A DNA stretch of 17,525 bases from CAYMDD01 sp964409675 (GCA_964409675.1 CAYPEF010000036.1:1-17525), one strand, 5' to 3'. Positions 1-8,508 are shown, numbered from the stretch's first letter. The notes: generated by a model not told the origin, from the letters alone. Program-made: numbers and translations.

Positions 1-897
1 ACCGCTGAATCCCTGGTCGGCACTGCCGAGACGCTGGCCGACGCGCTGCCCTACATGCGCGAATTCACCGGCGAGACGTTCGTGGTGAAATATGGCGGCG
101 CGGCGATGGGGGATCCGAAGCTCGCGCGGAAATTCGCCGAGGATATCGTGATGCTGAAGCAGGTCGGCATCAACCCGATTGTCGTGCATGGCGGCGGGCC
201 GCAGATCGGGCGCATGCTGGAGCGCCTGAAGATTCAAAGCTCCTTCATCGACGGCCTGCGCGTAACCGACGAGGCGACGGTGGAGATCGTGGAGATGGTA
301 CTGGCAGGGTCCATCAACAAGCAGATCGTCTCCGAGATCAATGCTGCCGGCGGTGTGGCGGTGGGGATTTCCGGCAAGGACGGCAACTTGATCGAGGCGC
401 GCAAAATACGGCGCACCAAGGCGGACCCGGATTCCAATATCGAGAAAATTCTTGATCTTGGCTTCGTCGGCGAGCCGTCGCGCATCCGCCCGGACCTGCT
501 GGATGAATTTGCCGATTCGCATATCATCCCGGTGATCGCCCCGATTGGCATCGGCGCCAACGGCGAGACGTTTAATATTAACGCCGATACGGCTGCCGGG
601 GCGATTGCCGCTGCCATCGCCGCGGCTAAGCTGATGGTGCTGACCGATGTGCCCGGTGTGCTGATCGAGGAAAAGGGAGAGAAGAAGGTGGTTAGCGAGC
701 TCAGCGTGCGCGAAGCGCACAAGCTGGTGAAGGACAAGGTGATTACCGGCGGCATGATCCCCAAGATCGAAACCTGCATCCATGCCATCGAGAACGATGT
801 GCATGCGGCGCATATCCTAGACGGACGCCTGCCGCACGTGCTTTTGATCGAGGCGTTTACCAAATTCGGCGCGGGTACTATGCTGATGCGGGATTAA
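1..897 (+). CDS. argB: Acetylglutamate kinase (5' end outside window)
   Basis: This enzyme phosphorylates N-acetyl-L-glutamate, the second step of arginine synthesis, in the cytoplasm. The frame is open from base 1, giving 298 visible residues. An ATG at 55 is probably internal, because alphaproteobacterial ArgB proteins carry an N-terminal segment resembling the visible LADALPYM stretch just before it. Family motifs are the K-Y-G-G nucleotide-binding lysine (visible residue 30), HGGGPQ (63-68), DGLRVTDE, INADTAAG, LTDVPGV and the GGM-x-PK segment near the C-terminus. About 300 residues is usual, so only a few are missing. The N-terminal extension corresponds to the helix that in arginine-inhibited kinases takes part in hexamer formation; feedback inhibition is therefore possible but not shown. 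It is convergent with the TraX-family gene, with 9 bp between the stops. Confidence 0.96.
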   Translation, partial: TAESLVGTAETLADALPYMREFTGETFVVKYGGAAMGDPKLARKFAEDIVMLKQVGINPIVVHGGGPQIGRMLERLKIQSSFIDGLRVTDEATVEIVEMVLAGSINKQIVSEINAAGGVAVGISGKDGNLIEARKIRRTKADPDSNIEKILDLGFVGEPSRIRPDLLDEFADSHIIPVIAPIGIGANGETFNINADTAAGAIAAAIAAAKLMVLTDVPGVLIEEKGEKKVVSELSVREAHKLVKDKVITGGMIPKIETCIHAIENDVHAAHILDGRLPHVLLIEAFTKFGAGTMLMRD

Positions 898-906
898 GCT
901 ACAGGC

Positions 907-1701
907 TTACCACTTTATCCATGAGAAATGCCTGTCAGCCACCGCCACAAACATTAACGCCGCGATGATTTGAAACAGCAGGCGATGATAGAAGTAATAT
1001 TCCAGCGTGTTCCGGCTCAGTATCGTTGCCGCTTTTAGCCAGATATATTTTTTCCAGTCGCTAACAAGCGGCTGGATGCGGCAACGGGCAAGCCAGCCTA
1101 CTACCAGTGCGGTACCAAAAAGGACGTAAAGCATCTGCCATAGAGTAAAATCAAACGCGGTTTGCCAGAAGATAAAGATCGCGTAGGAAACGCACAGCAG
1201 AAAATAAAACTGCTTTGAATGATTTTGTTCTCGACGGACATACCACCCGATCAGGGCGTAAAGAAACCCGACGCTGCCATATTCGGTGAGCGGATACGTT
1301 ACCAATGATAGAACGGCTCCGGCGACGGCCATTTCCGGCAGGCGCGTTTGCATCCAGCCGCGATCTTCACAGAAATTCAATGCATAGCGGCAAAGAATAA
1401 TTGTCATCAATGCATTGGTAGGGAAAACAGGCTGATATACGAAAGGATGAACCGCAATTAGAATAATAGCATAAATCCATAAGGACCGTGGAATGGAGCG
1501 CCCGCGTGAAAAACCTACCAAAAAGAACCAGACTGGGAAGGTAATGCGTCCAATTGCGCGCCACCATAATTCTTCCGGCGCGAAATACATGCCAATATGA
1601 TCGCACGTCATATTGACGATGGCAAAAAACTTCATCAGGTCAAGGGTGGTGAAGGCCGGGCCGCTACGCTCCGCCTTATCGATGAATTTGGCAAAAAACA
1701 T
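907..1701 (-). CDS. TraX-family integral membrane protein
   Basis: This is a 264-residue, strongly hydrophobic protein with about seven to eight likely membrane segments. The N-terminal part carries the TraX pattern: an L-D-x2-K-F-x-A motif followed by MTCDHIG (residues 21-37), then RAIGRITFPVWFFL (48-61). F-plasmid TraX acetylates the pilin N-terminus; chromosomal relatives are common and mostly uncharacterised, so acyltransferase activity is only an inference from the family. No conjugation genes are nearby. The gene uses visibly more A/T-ending codons than argB or rppH, suggesting more recent acquisition. Its start is preceded by a weak GGA. It is separated from rppH upstream by 66 bp of AT-rich DNA in which I see no clear terminator. 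Confidence 0.85.
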   Translation of the reverse strand: MFFAKFIDKAERSGPAFTTLDLMKFFAIVNMTCDHIGMYFAPEELWWRAIGRITFPVWFFLVGFSRGRSIPRSLWIYAIILIAVHPFVYQPVFPTNALMTIILCRYALNFCEDRGWMQTRLPEMAVAGAVLSLVTYPLTEYGSVGFLYALIGWYVRREQNHSKQFYFLLCVSYAIFIFWQTAFDFTLWQMLYVLFGTALVVGWLARCRIQPLVSDWKKYIWLKAATILSRNTLEYYFYHRLLFQIIAALMFVAVADRHFSWIKW

Positions 1702-1767
1702 ATATCCGGACTCAAAAAGTATTTCAGTCAGGTGTAGGCGATAACGGTTAATGTTTAATGAATTTTA

Positions 1768-2274
1768 TTATAAACCCACATCCCGGAACTCCTCCACCAG
1801 TGCGCGGTAGAGGCTGCGCTTGAAGGGGACGATGATGTCCGGCAGCATGCGCATGTCAATCCATTTCCATTCTGAAAATTCAGGATCATGCGTGGCAATG
1901 TTAATGTCGGCGTCGGTGCCCTGGAAGCGCATGGCGAACCATTTCTGCTTCTGGCCGCGGTAGCGCCCGCCCCAGATTTTCGGGATCAGCTCGTCGGGCA
2001 AATCATAGGTGTACCAGTCAGCGCTTTCACGTAAGGTAATCACCTGGTCAGTGCCGATTTCTTCCTTCAGCTCGCGGATAGCGGCCTGTTGCGGGCTTTC
2101 GCCGGGGTCCATGCCGCCTTGCGGCATCTGCCAGGCTTCGGCTTTCATGTCAATACGTTTGGCCACAAATACCTGATTGGCGGCGTTAAGCAACATCACG
2201 CCCACGCCGCTGCGGTATGGCAGGGAGGTGAGGTGGACAGGGATATCGTGCATCGGGGAACGGTAGCTCGTCAT
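1768..2274 (-). CDS. rppH: RNA pyrophosphohydrolase (Nudix)
   Basis: RppH removes pyrophosphate from the 5'-triphosphate end of mRNAs and so starts 5'-end-dependent decay; the alphaproteobacterial relatives include the invasion-associated dinucleoside polyphosphatase IalA. The 168-residue product has a full Nudix box (residues 53-74, GGMDPGE to REL-x-EEIG). It is preceded by WQMPQGG, and later has the W-x-KWFAMRF strand typical of RppH. The start is uncertain. ATG 2274 and ATG 2253 are both in frame and neither has a good Shine-Dalgarno; family members usually begin shortly before the LPYR motif, which would favour the shorter form. It lies 34 bp downstream of the YibQ-like gene on the same strand and is probably cotranscribed with it. 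Confidence 0.94.
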   Translation of the reverse strand: MTSYRSPMHDIPVHLTSLPYRSGVGVMLLNAANQVFVAKRIDMKAEAWQMPQGGMDPGESPQQAAIRELKEEIGTDQVITLRESADWYTYDLPDELIPKIWGGRYRGQKQKWFAMRFQGTDADINIATHDPEFSEWKWIDMRMLPDIIVPFKRSLYRALVEEFRDVGL

Positions 2275-2308
2275 GTTTGGTAAACTTTAATGGAAAGGTC
2301 GCAGTTTT

Positions 2309-3475
2309 TCACGAAAAACGCATTTTGGCAAGCGCTGACAGGGGCGCAAGCTGGAATCCGCGCTGGGAAAGCCCTTCCGCCCAGCGAGCGATTTCCTTCA
2401 GGGAAACCGGGTAATTGCCTGATATGCCAATGGCATAACCCCGACTAAGGGCTAGCGCCTCCAGTGCGGCCAGCTGCTTGGTCACGGCCGGGGCGGTCGG
2501 CTCGTTGTCAATGATATAATCGGCCTGCAAAAAAGGCATGCCGGAGCCTTCCGGGGCCTTTTGCCTGCCCCCGGCAAAGAGCAGTAGTCCGCGCGGCGCC
2601 AGCTGCTCATTCAGGAGCTTCAGTTGTTCCTTCTGCGCAGTGAATATTTCACTCGCCGGCAGGCTGAATCCGACCGTGCCGATGCCGCTTGCCATCAGCT
2701 GGCGCAGGCGGTGGATGTTTTCTTCGGCGGCGTTCACGCTGAGCAGCGCCAGCGGGCCGGGGTCGGTGGCGGGGAAATTCTCCGGCTCGGCGGGTAAATC
2801 CAGCAGCGCTTCATGCCCCTGCGCCCGGGCGGCGTTGATCCAGATCTGCGCGTCGCGTGCGTAAGGAGAAAAGCTCAGTGAAATGTCGGGCGGAAGACCG
2901 GCGGCCAGCTCGGATGCGTTTTTGTTCTGCCCCAGGCCGGTGACGACAATGGCAATGATGGGTGCGTTACCGGTGCGCACGAAGGGGCGGCCGTAATGCT
3001 GCCAGGGCTTGGTGCCATCCTTGCCGATGACCGGCAACACACCTTCGGTCTCCTGCTCACTCAGCTGTGGCGCCGGGGCGCTGGCCAGCGCCCCGTGCGC
3101 GGAAGCCGTGGTGACTGGCGGCAGGGAAGATGTGGTAGGCGCGGCTGCCGCAGGTGGTTCGGCAGTGGGTGCGGTGGGTGAAGTCGGGGGTGGTTCGGCA
3201 ACGGGCGGCGCAACAGATTCAGGCGCGGCAGGCTCAGGCGAAGTTGGGGTAGGCGAAGCGGGAGCGGTTGACTCTGCTTTTGCTTCAGGTGTGGGAAGGC
3301 CGGTTTCCGCCTTGCCGTTGGCAATGGAGAGCGCCACCACGCGGCCTTGCTCCCATGCTGACGTTCCTTCGCTTGCTCCGCCTTTCCATGCCTGCCAGCT
3401 TAAATACCCCGCACTCGCCGCAAGCGCGGCGGCGCTTATACACAAGCCGGCGCGAAGGGGCGAGGGCGCGCGCAT
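2309..3475 (-). CDS. YibQ-like divergent polysaccharide deacetylase, probably catalytically inactive
   Basis: The 388-residue product has an N-terminal membrane anchor (about residues 8-28), a Pro/Ala/Thr-rich low-complexity linker (about 65-135) and a C-terminal domain (about 170-388). The fold signature of the divergent polysaccharide deacetylase family (DUF610/YibQ) is clear: I-A-I-V-x3-LG, LPPDISLSFSPYA, a LP-x-EP motif, IIDNEPTAPAV and GYAIGIS. The start overlaps the ctpA stop by one base (TAATG), indicating translational coupling, and this order is common in alphaproteobacteria. Motifs that carry Asp and His in relatives I remember are changed: IDDLG is VTGLG (178-182), HLPMEP is DLPAEP (226-231), NNHMGS is GFSLPA (269-274) and IGHP is ISGN (351-354). 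I therefore infer an anchored periplasmic protein without deacetylase activity, perhaps a binding or scaffold protein. Confidence 0.85.
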   Translation of the reverse strand: MRAPSPLRAGLCISAAALAASAGYLSWQAWKGGASEGTSAWEQGRVVALSIANGKAETGLPTPEAKAESTAPASPTPTSPEPAAPESVAPPVAEPPPTSPTAPTAEPPAAAAPTTSSLPPVTTASAHGALASAPAPQLSEQETEGVLPVIGKDGTKPWQHYGRPFVRTGNAPIIAIVVTGLGQNKNASELAAGLPPDISLSFSPYARDAQIWINAARAQGHEALLDLPAEPENFPATDPGPLALLSVNAAEENIHRLRQLMASGIGTVGFSLPASEIFTAQKEQLKLLNEQLAPRGLLLFAGGRQKAPEGSGMPFLQADYIIDNEPTAPAVTKQLAALEALALSRGYAIGISGNYPVSLKEIARWAEGLSQRGFQLAPLSALAKMRFS

Positions 3476-4932
3476 TATTTCTCGGCAGTGGTCTGCTGGT
3501 AGATATGCAGCGCCCGCAGCAGGTCAAGTGCGCGCTGGAGCTGATAATCCTCGGCGGGCGGGATTTCGCCGCGTGGCATATCCGCTTTTTTGCCTTCGGC
3601 CTTATCCTTCTCCGCCTTGTCTTTGTCCTTCAGTTCTTTCAGCTCCTTGGCGGCGTTGATGGCTTCCTGAGGGGTGAGCGCAGGCGCGGCGTTGCTGCCG
3701 TCGCCGGGGGTTTTGCCGCCCTCGGGCTTCTTGTCCTTCTCACCGGCCTTGGCCGCCGCCTTGCGCTGGTCTTCCAGATTTTGCAGACGCTTGCGCAAAT
3801 CGGCTTCGACGCGCATGCGCTCGGACTTGATCGGCTCGATCTTGGCGGGCTCCACCGTGATATCCGGCACAATGCCCTTGGCCTGGATGGAATGGCCGGA
3901 CGGGGTGTAATAACGGGCAGTGGTCAGGCGCATCGCCCCGTGGTCGGAAAGCGGGATCACCGTCTGCACCGAGCCCTTGCCGAAGGATTTGGTGCCGAGC
4001 ACAACGGCGCGCTTATGGTCCTGCAGCGCGCCGGAGACGATTTCCGCCGCCGAGGCGGAGCCGTTATTGACCAGAATGACAATCGGCGTATCCATAGGGA
4101 TGATCTCATCGCCGGGATGGGCGCTATAGCGCTTGGTTTTATCCGGGTCGCGCTCGCGGGTGGAGACCACTTCGCCCTGGTCGAGGAAGGCATCCGACAC
4201 GGAAACCGCCTGGTCCAGCAGGCCGCCGGGGTTGTTGCGCAAATCCAGCACCACGCCGCGCACATTGCCGATTTCCTTCTTCTGCCGATCAATCTCGGCT
4301 TTCAGCAGGTCGGTGGTGTTTTCGGTGAAGGAGGAGACGCGCACGTATGCGATATCGCCTTCGCTATGGCCCTTGACCGATTTGATCTTGATGACGGCGC
4401 GCACCAAATTGATTTCCTGCGGTTCCGAGCCGTCGTCACGCAAGATGGTGATTTTCACCTTGGAATCGACCGGCCCGCGCATTTTCTCCACCGCTTCGGA
4501 GAGCGTCATGCCGAGCACGGCTTCGTCGTTGATGAAGCTGATGTAGTCGCCGGGCTGCACGCCGGCCTTGGCGGCAGGCGTGTCGTCAATCGGGGAGACC
4601 ACTTTCACCAGCCCGTTTTCCATGGTGACTTCGATGCCGAGGCCGCCGAACTCACCCTTGGTCTGCACCTGCATTTCCTTGAACTGCTTGGCGTTCATGT
4701 AGCTGGAGTGGGGGTCTAGCGAGGTGAGCATGCCGTTGATGGCGGCTTCGATCAGGTCGGAATCCTTCACCTCCTCCACGTAATCGACGCGCACGCGCTC
4801 GAACACGTCGCCGAACAGGCGCAGGAGATCATAGGTTTCGTTTTTTTCTGCGGCCTGAAGCAGCGGCGGGGTGAGCAGGGTGAGGGCGGTCAGGCTGGTG
4901 GCGGCAAGAAGCAGTTTGGCGGCGCGGCGCAT
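3475..4932 (-). CDS. ctpA: Carboxy-terminal processing protease CtpA (S41)
   Basis: This is a periplasmic serine protease that trims or degrades envelope proteins; relatives control peptidoglycan hydrolases. The 485 residues comprise a signal peptide (1-27), an N-terminal helical region, a PDZ domain (about 88-170, with the G-x-GGLGIEV start) and the S41 catalytic domain. The Ser-Lys dyad is S294 (in NNGSASAAE) and K319 (in SFGKGS), separated by 25 residues as in E. coli Prc. After about residue 365 there is a long charged, Lys/Asp/Glu-rich tail with many KDK repeats (435-450), probably helical and flexible. A moderate -10-like TATACC sequence lies upstream, but no convincing -35 or Shine-Dalgarno. 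The YibQ-like gene follows directly and envC is upstream, so a role in cell-wall remodelling is likely. Confidence 0.96.
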   Translation of the reverse strand: MRRAAKLLLAATSLTALTLLTPPLLQAAEKNETYDLLRLFGDVFERVRVDYVEEVKDSDLIEAAINGMLTSLDPHSSYMNAKQFKEMQVQTKGEFGGLGIEVTMENGLVKVVSPIDDTPAAKAGVQPGDYISFINDEAVLGMTLSEAVEKMRGPVDSKVKITILRDDGSEPQEINLVRAVIKIKSVKGHSEGDIAYVRVSSFTENTTDLLKAEIDRQKKEIGNVRGVVLDLRNNPGGLLDQAVSVSDAFLDQGEVVSTRERDPDKTKRYSAHPGDEIIPMDTPIVILVNNGSASAAEIVSGALQDHKRAVVLGTKSFGKGSVQTVIPLSDHGAMRLTTARYYTPSGHSIQAKGIVPDITVEPAKIEPIKSERMRVEADLRKRLQNLEDQRKAAAKAGEKDKKPEGGKTPGDGSNAAPALTPQEAINAAKELKELKDKDKAEKDKAEGKKADMPRGEIPPAEDYQLQRALDLLRALHIYQQTTAEK

Positions 4933-5090
4933 AAGGGGAAAATCCGGTCAACAAAAAAGGTTAGGAAGGTATAAAAAGTATCATGCCGCAATCAGCAATG
5001 ATAAGCAAAGATATATGGCGTAAAACCAGCGCTGATGCAATGGCTCCCTTTATCAGAAGATACATTGCCGGAGATTGCCGCCCGGTGGGC
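4933..5090. other. AT-rich intergenic region upstream of ctpA
   Basis: This 158-bp stretch lies between the orphan hypothetical gene and ctpA. It is richer in A+T than its surroundings and includes the upstream region of ctpA on the minus strand. I find no rho-independent terminator, no RNA gene and no credible short coding sequence in it. It should contain the ctpA promoter if ctpA is not read through from upstream, but I cannot place one with confidence. Confidence 0.5.
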
Positions 5091-5594
5091 TTAATTAAGG
5101 CTAAAAGAGCCCCCCGGTCTCCCATTAAACCCGGCTTTTGCTATGTGTTCGGCATGCCTTGGGGCAATGCGTTCTACAAGCGCCCGGGGTGTAAGGGGAT
5201 GCGTGACGGTCGCATTCACCGCCGACCGGCATGTATGCGCTTCGTGTGAACGGGCAATTGCCTGTTCGGGGTTCTCCATGGTGGAGGAAGCGGCGTTAAG
5301 CAGGATTGCCTCTATGGCGGCGGCGTTCTTATGCAAGGCGGTTATTTCGGTGCGCACCGGATTTTTAAATACAATGGAATGGCTATGCATAAGCGGTTTT
5401 ATCGCATGAAGATACTTCTCCTCCAGGGTGAAAAGGAGATCGATCAGTCTTGACTGGTCAGTTGATGGAGAAGGGGTGGAAAATTCCGGAAAAATATAAA
5501 AGACTGGTTTATTCGAGCTGTATTCCTGATCAGCACGTTGAAGGCGTAGGGTAAATCCATCTTTTGTATAAATTGCCAAGTTTTTGCCGGTCAT
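5091..5594 (-). CDS. Hypothetical protein, orphan
   Basis: I do not recognise this 167-residue product. It has no signal peptide, membrane segment or known motif. The N-terminal two thirds look like a soluble mixed alpha/beta protein; the C-terminal third is His/Arg/Ala-rich and looks disordered. Support for coding is an AGGA about 8 bases before the ATG and the absence of a better frame in the 730-bp gap between envC and ctpA. Against it are the lower G+C than the flanks, the unconvincing C-terminus and the lack of a known relative. In other alphaproteobacteria envC and ctpA are usually adjacent, so this gene is an insertion into a conserved pair. It may be a recent acquisition or a decayed gene. 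Confidence 0.5.
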   Translation of the reverse strand: MTGKNLAIYTKDGFTLRLQRADQEYSSNKPVFYIFPEFSTPSPSTDQSRLIDLLFTLEEKYLHAIKPLMHSHSIVFKNPVRTEITALHKNAAAIEAILLNAASSTMENPEQAIARSHEAHTCRSAVNATVTHPLTPRALVERIAPRHAEHIAKAGFNGRPGGSFSLN

Positions 5595-5663
5595 AGGTAA
5601 TCATCCTGCGCTGCTTGATAAAACCATAGCAAAGAATAGCAGAAAATCTATAATATTAATGAT

Positions 5664-6863
5664 TTAGTCATCCTTTTCACTCAGCCCGGCAATCCACGGT
5701 GCGGGATTGATGGGCTGGTTGTCTTTGCGGAGTTCCATGTAGAGCTGGGGGGCGTCGTCGTCCGGGTCCATGGCGCCGAGGGGCTCGCCTTGCAGGACGG
5801 CTGCGCCGGTCTGGGCGCTGATGCGCTCGAAACCGGCCAGCAGCGTGTGGTAGTCGCCCCCATGGCGGATGATGACGATTTTGCCGTAGTTGAGGAAGGG
5901 GCCGGTGAAGACGACTTCGCCGTCATACGGGGCGGTGACCTGCGCGCCGGGGCGGGCTTTCAGCACAATGCCCTTGCGCTTCTCGCCGCGGGCGTTGATT
6001 GTGCCGAAGCCGCGGTAAAATTTACCCGCAACGGGCAGGTGCAGCTCGCCTTTGGCAGTCGCGAAAGAACGGGCTTTGCGTTTCTTGGTTTCCTGCGCGG
6101 CCTTTGCTTTGGCGTCCGCCTCGGCCTGTGCGGCCCTGGCGGCTTCGGCTTCTTTTTCGCGACGCTCCTTTTCGATTTGTGAAAGCAGCGCCTGCAAATC
6201 CTGCGATTTCTGGGCAAGGTCGGCGGCGCGTTTCTGCTGTTGCTGACGCTCGTCGTTGGCGCGGGCGAAGAGTTCGGCGCGGGCTTTAAGTTTTTCATTC
6301 ATCGCCTGCTGATCCTGCTTCAGGCGGGATTGCGCGGCCTGCAGGCTGGCGCGGGTTTCCTCTACGCTTGCTTTCAGCGCGAACAGCTCTTTCATTTCAG
6401 CGGCCAGCCGGTCGCTTTTTTCACGCATGCTGGAGGCCATCAGCTGCACGGCGCGGGCGGCTTCGATGATACGCCCGGGGTCGCCCGGCATCATCACCGC
6501 CGCTTCGGGGGGCATTTCGCTTAAGGAAATACTCGCGCGCACCATGGCGGCCAGCTGGTCGCGCTGTTCTTTAAGTAGCACGTTTTTCTCATCCAGCTGG
6601 CGGCTTAAGGTGCTGAGTTTTTCCTCGGCGGCGGAGAGGTCTTCCTCGTTTCTGCGAATGTCGGCGCCCATGCGCACCAGCTCGCGCGACAGGGCGCGCT
6701 GTTCTTCCTCCAGCCGAACGGCCTGCGCCGCCAGCTCGCGGGCGCGGGCGCGGGATTTTTCGAGTTGCTGGTTGGTGGATTTGAGTTCGTCCGCGGTTTG
6801 CGCGAAGGCGGGGAGGGCGCTCAGCGCCGCTAGCAGGGCAAGGGCGGGCGGGCGCAGCTTCAT
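5664..6863 (-). CDS. envC: Murein hydrolase activator EnvC-like protein
   Basis: The 399-residue periplasmic protein has a signal peptide (1-21, ending AFA), a long coiled coil (about 25-265, rich in Glu, Arg, Gln and Ala) and a C-terminal LytM/M23-type domain (about 274-395). EnvC activates the N-acetylmuramyl-L-alanine amidases that split septal peptidoglycan during division. The LytM domain is degenerate, as expected of an activator: the HxxxD ligands are replaced in RKGIVLKA (296-303), and the final HxH is LYM (374-376). One histidine (about 339, in DYHTLL) remains. The start overlaps the gpmI stop by 4 bp (ATGA), so the two genes are translationally coupled. The nearby ctpA fits a shared wall-remodelling role. 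Confidence 0.93.
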   Translation of the reverse strand: MKLRPPALALLAALSALPAFAQTADELKSTNQQLEKSRARARELAAQAVRLEEEQRALSRELVRMGADIRRNEEDLSAAEEKLSTLSRQLDEKNVLLKEQRDQLAAMVRASISLSEMPPEAAVMMPGDPGRIIEAARAVQLMASSMREKSDRLAAEMKELFALKASVEETRASLQAAQSRLKQDQQAMNEKLKARAELFARANDERQQQQKRAADLAQKSQDLQALLSQIEKERREKEAEAARAAQAEADAKAKAAQETKKRKARSFATAKGELHLPVAGKFYRGFGTINARGEKRKGIVLKARPGAQVTAPYDGEVVFTGPFLNYGKIVIIRHGGDYHTLLAGFERISAQTGAAVLQGEPLGAMDPDDDAPQLYMELRKDNQPINPAPWIAGLSEKDD

Positions 6864-8410
6864 CCGCGCAGGTGCGAAAGCAGGGATTGGCCGGTCATTG
6901 GTTTGGGCTTGGGCAGGCCGAGCAGCTCCAGCAGGGTGGGGGCGATGTCGGCGAGCTTGCCGGTGTAATTATCGAAGGCTTTGCCCCTGAATGTGTCACC
7001 TACCAGCAGGGCGGGCACGAGGTTCAGCGTGTGGGCGGTGTGGGCCTGGTGGGTTTCCTCATCATGCATGCGCTCGGCGTTGCCGTGATCGGCGGTGATG
7101 AGCATGCTGCCGCCCGCTTTCAGCACCGCATCGGCGACGCGGCCAACGCAGGCATCCACCGCTTCCACGGCCTTGATGGCGGCATCGATATTGCCGGTGT
7201 GGCCGACCATGTCGGTGTTGGCGTAGTTCACCACGATCAGGGCGAAGCGGTTGCTGGCGATGGCGGCTTCCAGTTGTTCCGTCACCTCGTAGGCCGACAT
7301 TTCGGGTTTCAAATCATAGGTGGCGACATTCGGAGAGGGGATGAGGATGCGCTCCTCGCCGGGGAATTCCGCCTCGCGCCCGCCGTTGAAGAAGAAGGTG
7401 ACATGGGCGTATTTCTCGGTTTCGGCGATGCGTAGTTGCTTCAATCCCGCATCCGCCACTGCTTCGCCGAGCAGGCCTTCCAGCTTTTCGGGCGGGAAGA
7501 GGGTGGTAAGGAAGGGATTAAGCTTTTCCGAATATTCCACCATACCGAGGGCGGCGGAGAATTGGATGATGCGTTCGCGCGTGAAGCCGTCGAAGGCGGG
7601 GTCGAGCAGGGAGGTCAGGATTTCGCGGGCGCGGTCGGCGCGGAAATTGGCCATGAGGAGTACATCATCGCTGCCTGCCCCGGCGTAATCGCCAATGATG
7701 GTGGGGGGGATGAATTCGTCGGTCACGCCTTGGGCGTAGCTTTGCCGGATGGCGTCTTCGGCGCTGGATGCGCGCGGGGCGTCCACATCCATGATGGCGT
7801 TATAGGCTTTCTGCACGCGGTCCCAGCGCTTGTCGCGGTCCATGGCGAAATAACGACCGGAGATGGTGGCGATATGCACGCGCTCCGGGTGGTGTAAGGA
7901 GGCGCGGAAGGCGGCCAAATAGTCGAGCGCGCTCTTGGGCGGCGTGTCGCGCCCGTCCAGCACAACATGCACCAGCACGTGCACGCCTTCGGCGCTGATG
8001 ATATTGGCGAGTGCGGTCATATGCTGCTGGTGCGCGTGCACGCCGCCGGGCGAGAGCAGGCCGAGCAGGTGGAATGCCCCTCCTCCCTGCTTCAGGCGCC
8101 GGATGGATTCGGTGAGTGCCGGATGCCTGGCCAGCGAGCCATCCTCAATGGCGGCGTCGATGCGTGGCAAATCCTGCATCACCACGCGGCCCGAGCCGAT
8201 ATTCATGTGGCCCACTTCTGAATTGCCCATCTGCCCTTCCGGCAGGCCGACATGCAGCTCGGAGGCGTTGATGAAAGCCTGCGGGTAGGTGCTTGTGAGT
8301 CGGTCCCAGTTCGGCGTGCGGGCGCGGGAAATGGCGTTGTCCTCGGCGGGATCGGCATGGCCCCAGCCGTCAAGGATGCAGAGAAGGGCGGGGCGGGTGG
8401 GGGTGGGCAT
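6860..8410 (-). CDS. gpmI: 2,3-bisphosphoglycerate-independent phosphoglycerate mutase
   Basis: This cytoplasmic glycolytic/gluconeogenic enzyme interconverts 3- and 2-phosphoglycerate using two Mn2+ ions and a phosphoserine intermediate. The 516-residue length is normal for the family. Visible motifs are LDGWG (Asp14, metal ligand), MGNSEVGHMNIGSGR (phosphoserine Ser64), LDGRDTPP, ISGRYFAMDRD, NYANTDMVGHTGN (metal ligands) and ITADHGNAE. The domain order, alkaline-phosphatase-like core with the inserted transferase domain, is complete. It is the first gene of the unit with envC (4-bp overlap). A candidate promoter lies about 41 bp upstream (8451-8479). Housekeeping glycolysis and cell-wall genes share this operon in many alphaproteobacteria. 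Confidence 0.98.
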   Translation of the reverse strand: MPTPTRPALLCILDGWGHADPAEDNAISRARTPNWDRLTSTYPQAFINASELHVGLPEGQMGNSEVGHMNIGSGRVVMQDLPRIDAAIEDGSLARHPALTESIRRLKQGGGAFHLLGLLSPGGVHAHQQHMTALANIISAEGVHVLVHVVLDGRDTPPKSALDYLAAFRASLHHPERVHIATISGRYFAMDRDKRWDRVQKAYNAIMDVDAPRASSAEDAIRQSYAQGVTDEFIPPTIIGDYAGAGSDDVLLMANFRADRAREILTSLLDPAFDGFTRERIIQFSAALGMVEYSEKLNPFLTTLFPPEKLEGLLGEAVADAGLKQLRIAETEKYAHVTFFFNGGREAEFPGEERILIPSPNVATYDLKPEMSAYEVTEQLEAAIASNRFALIVVNYANTDMVGHTGNIDAAIKAVEAVDACVGRVADAVLKAGGSMLITADHGNAERMHDEETHQAHTAHTLNLVPALLVGDTFRGKAFDNYTGKLADIAPTLLELLGLPKPKPMTGQSLLSHLRG

Positions 8411-8450
8411 GGTAAATGGCGCAACGTAATGGATGGTGAAAACGGCGCGG

Positions 8451-8479
8451 ATAGTAGGGGATTCGGAGCGGGGAGTGAA
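8451..8479 (-). promoter_or_regulatory. Candidate sigma-70 promoter of gpmI-envC
   Basis: On the minus strand TTCACT (8479-8474, four of six matches to the -35 consensus) is followed after exactly 17 bp by TACTAT (8456-8451, four of six matches to the -10). A start near 8444 would give a leader of about 34 bases before gpmI. This is by eye only. Confidence 0.4.
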
Positions 8480-8508
8480 TTGTTTTTTGTGCTCTGTCGC
8501 ACTTCTTC

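Noticed and set aside
3268..4719. A 483-codon open frame on the + strand antisense to ctpA
   Set aside because: Typical shadow frame in GC-rich DNA: it mirrors the ctpA codon pattern, has no recognisable motif, and ctpA is certain.
4983..5249. A + strand 88-codon frame in the envC-ctpA gap
   Set aside because: No Shine-Dalgarno, unusual composition, and it overlaps the better-supported minus-strand frame.
5664..6863. An active M23 zinc endopeptidase
   Set aside because: Three of four expected zinc ligands in the LytM domain are replaced, so an EnvC-type amidase activator is the better call.
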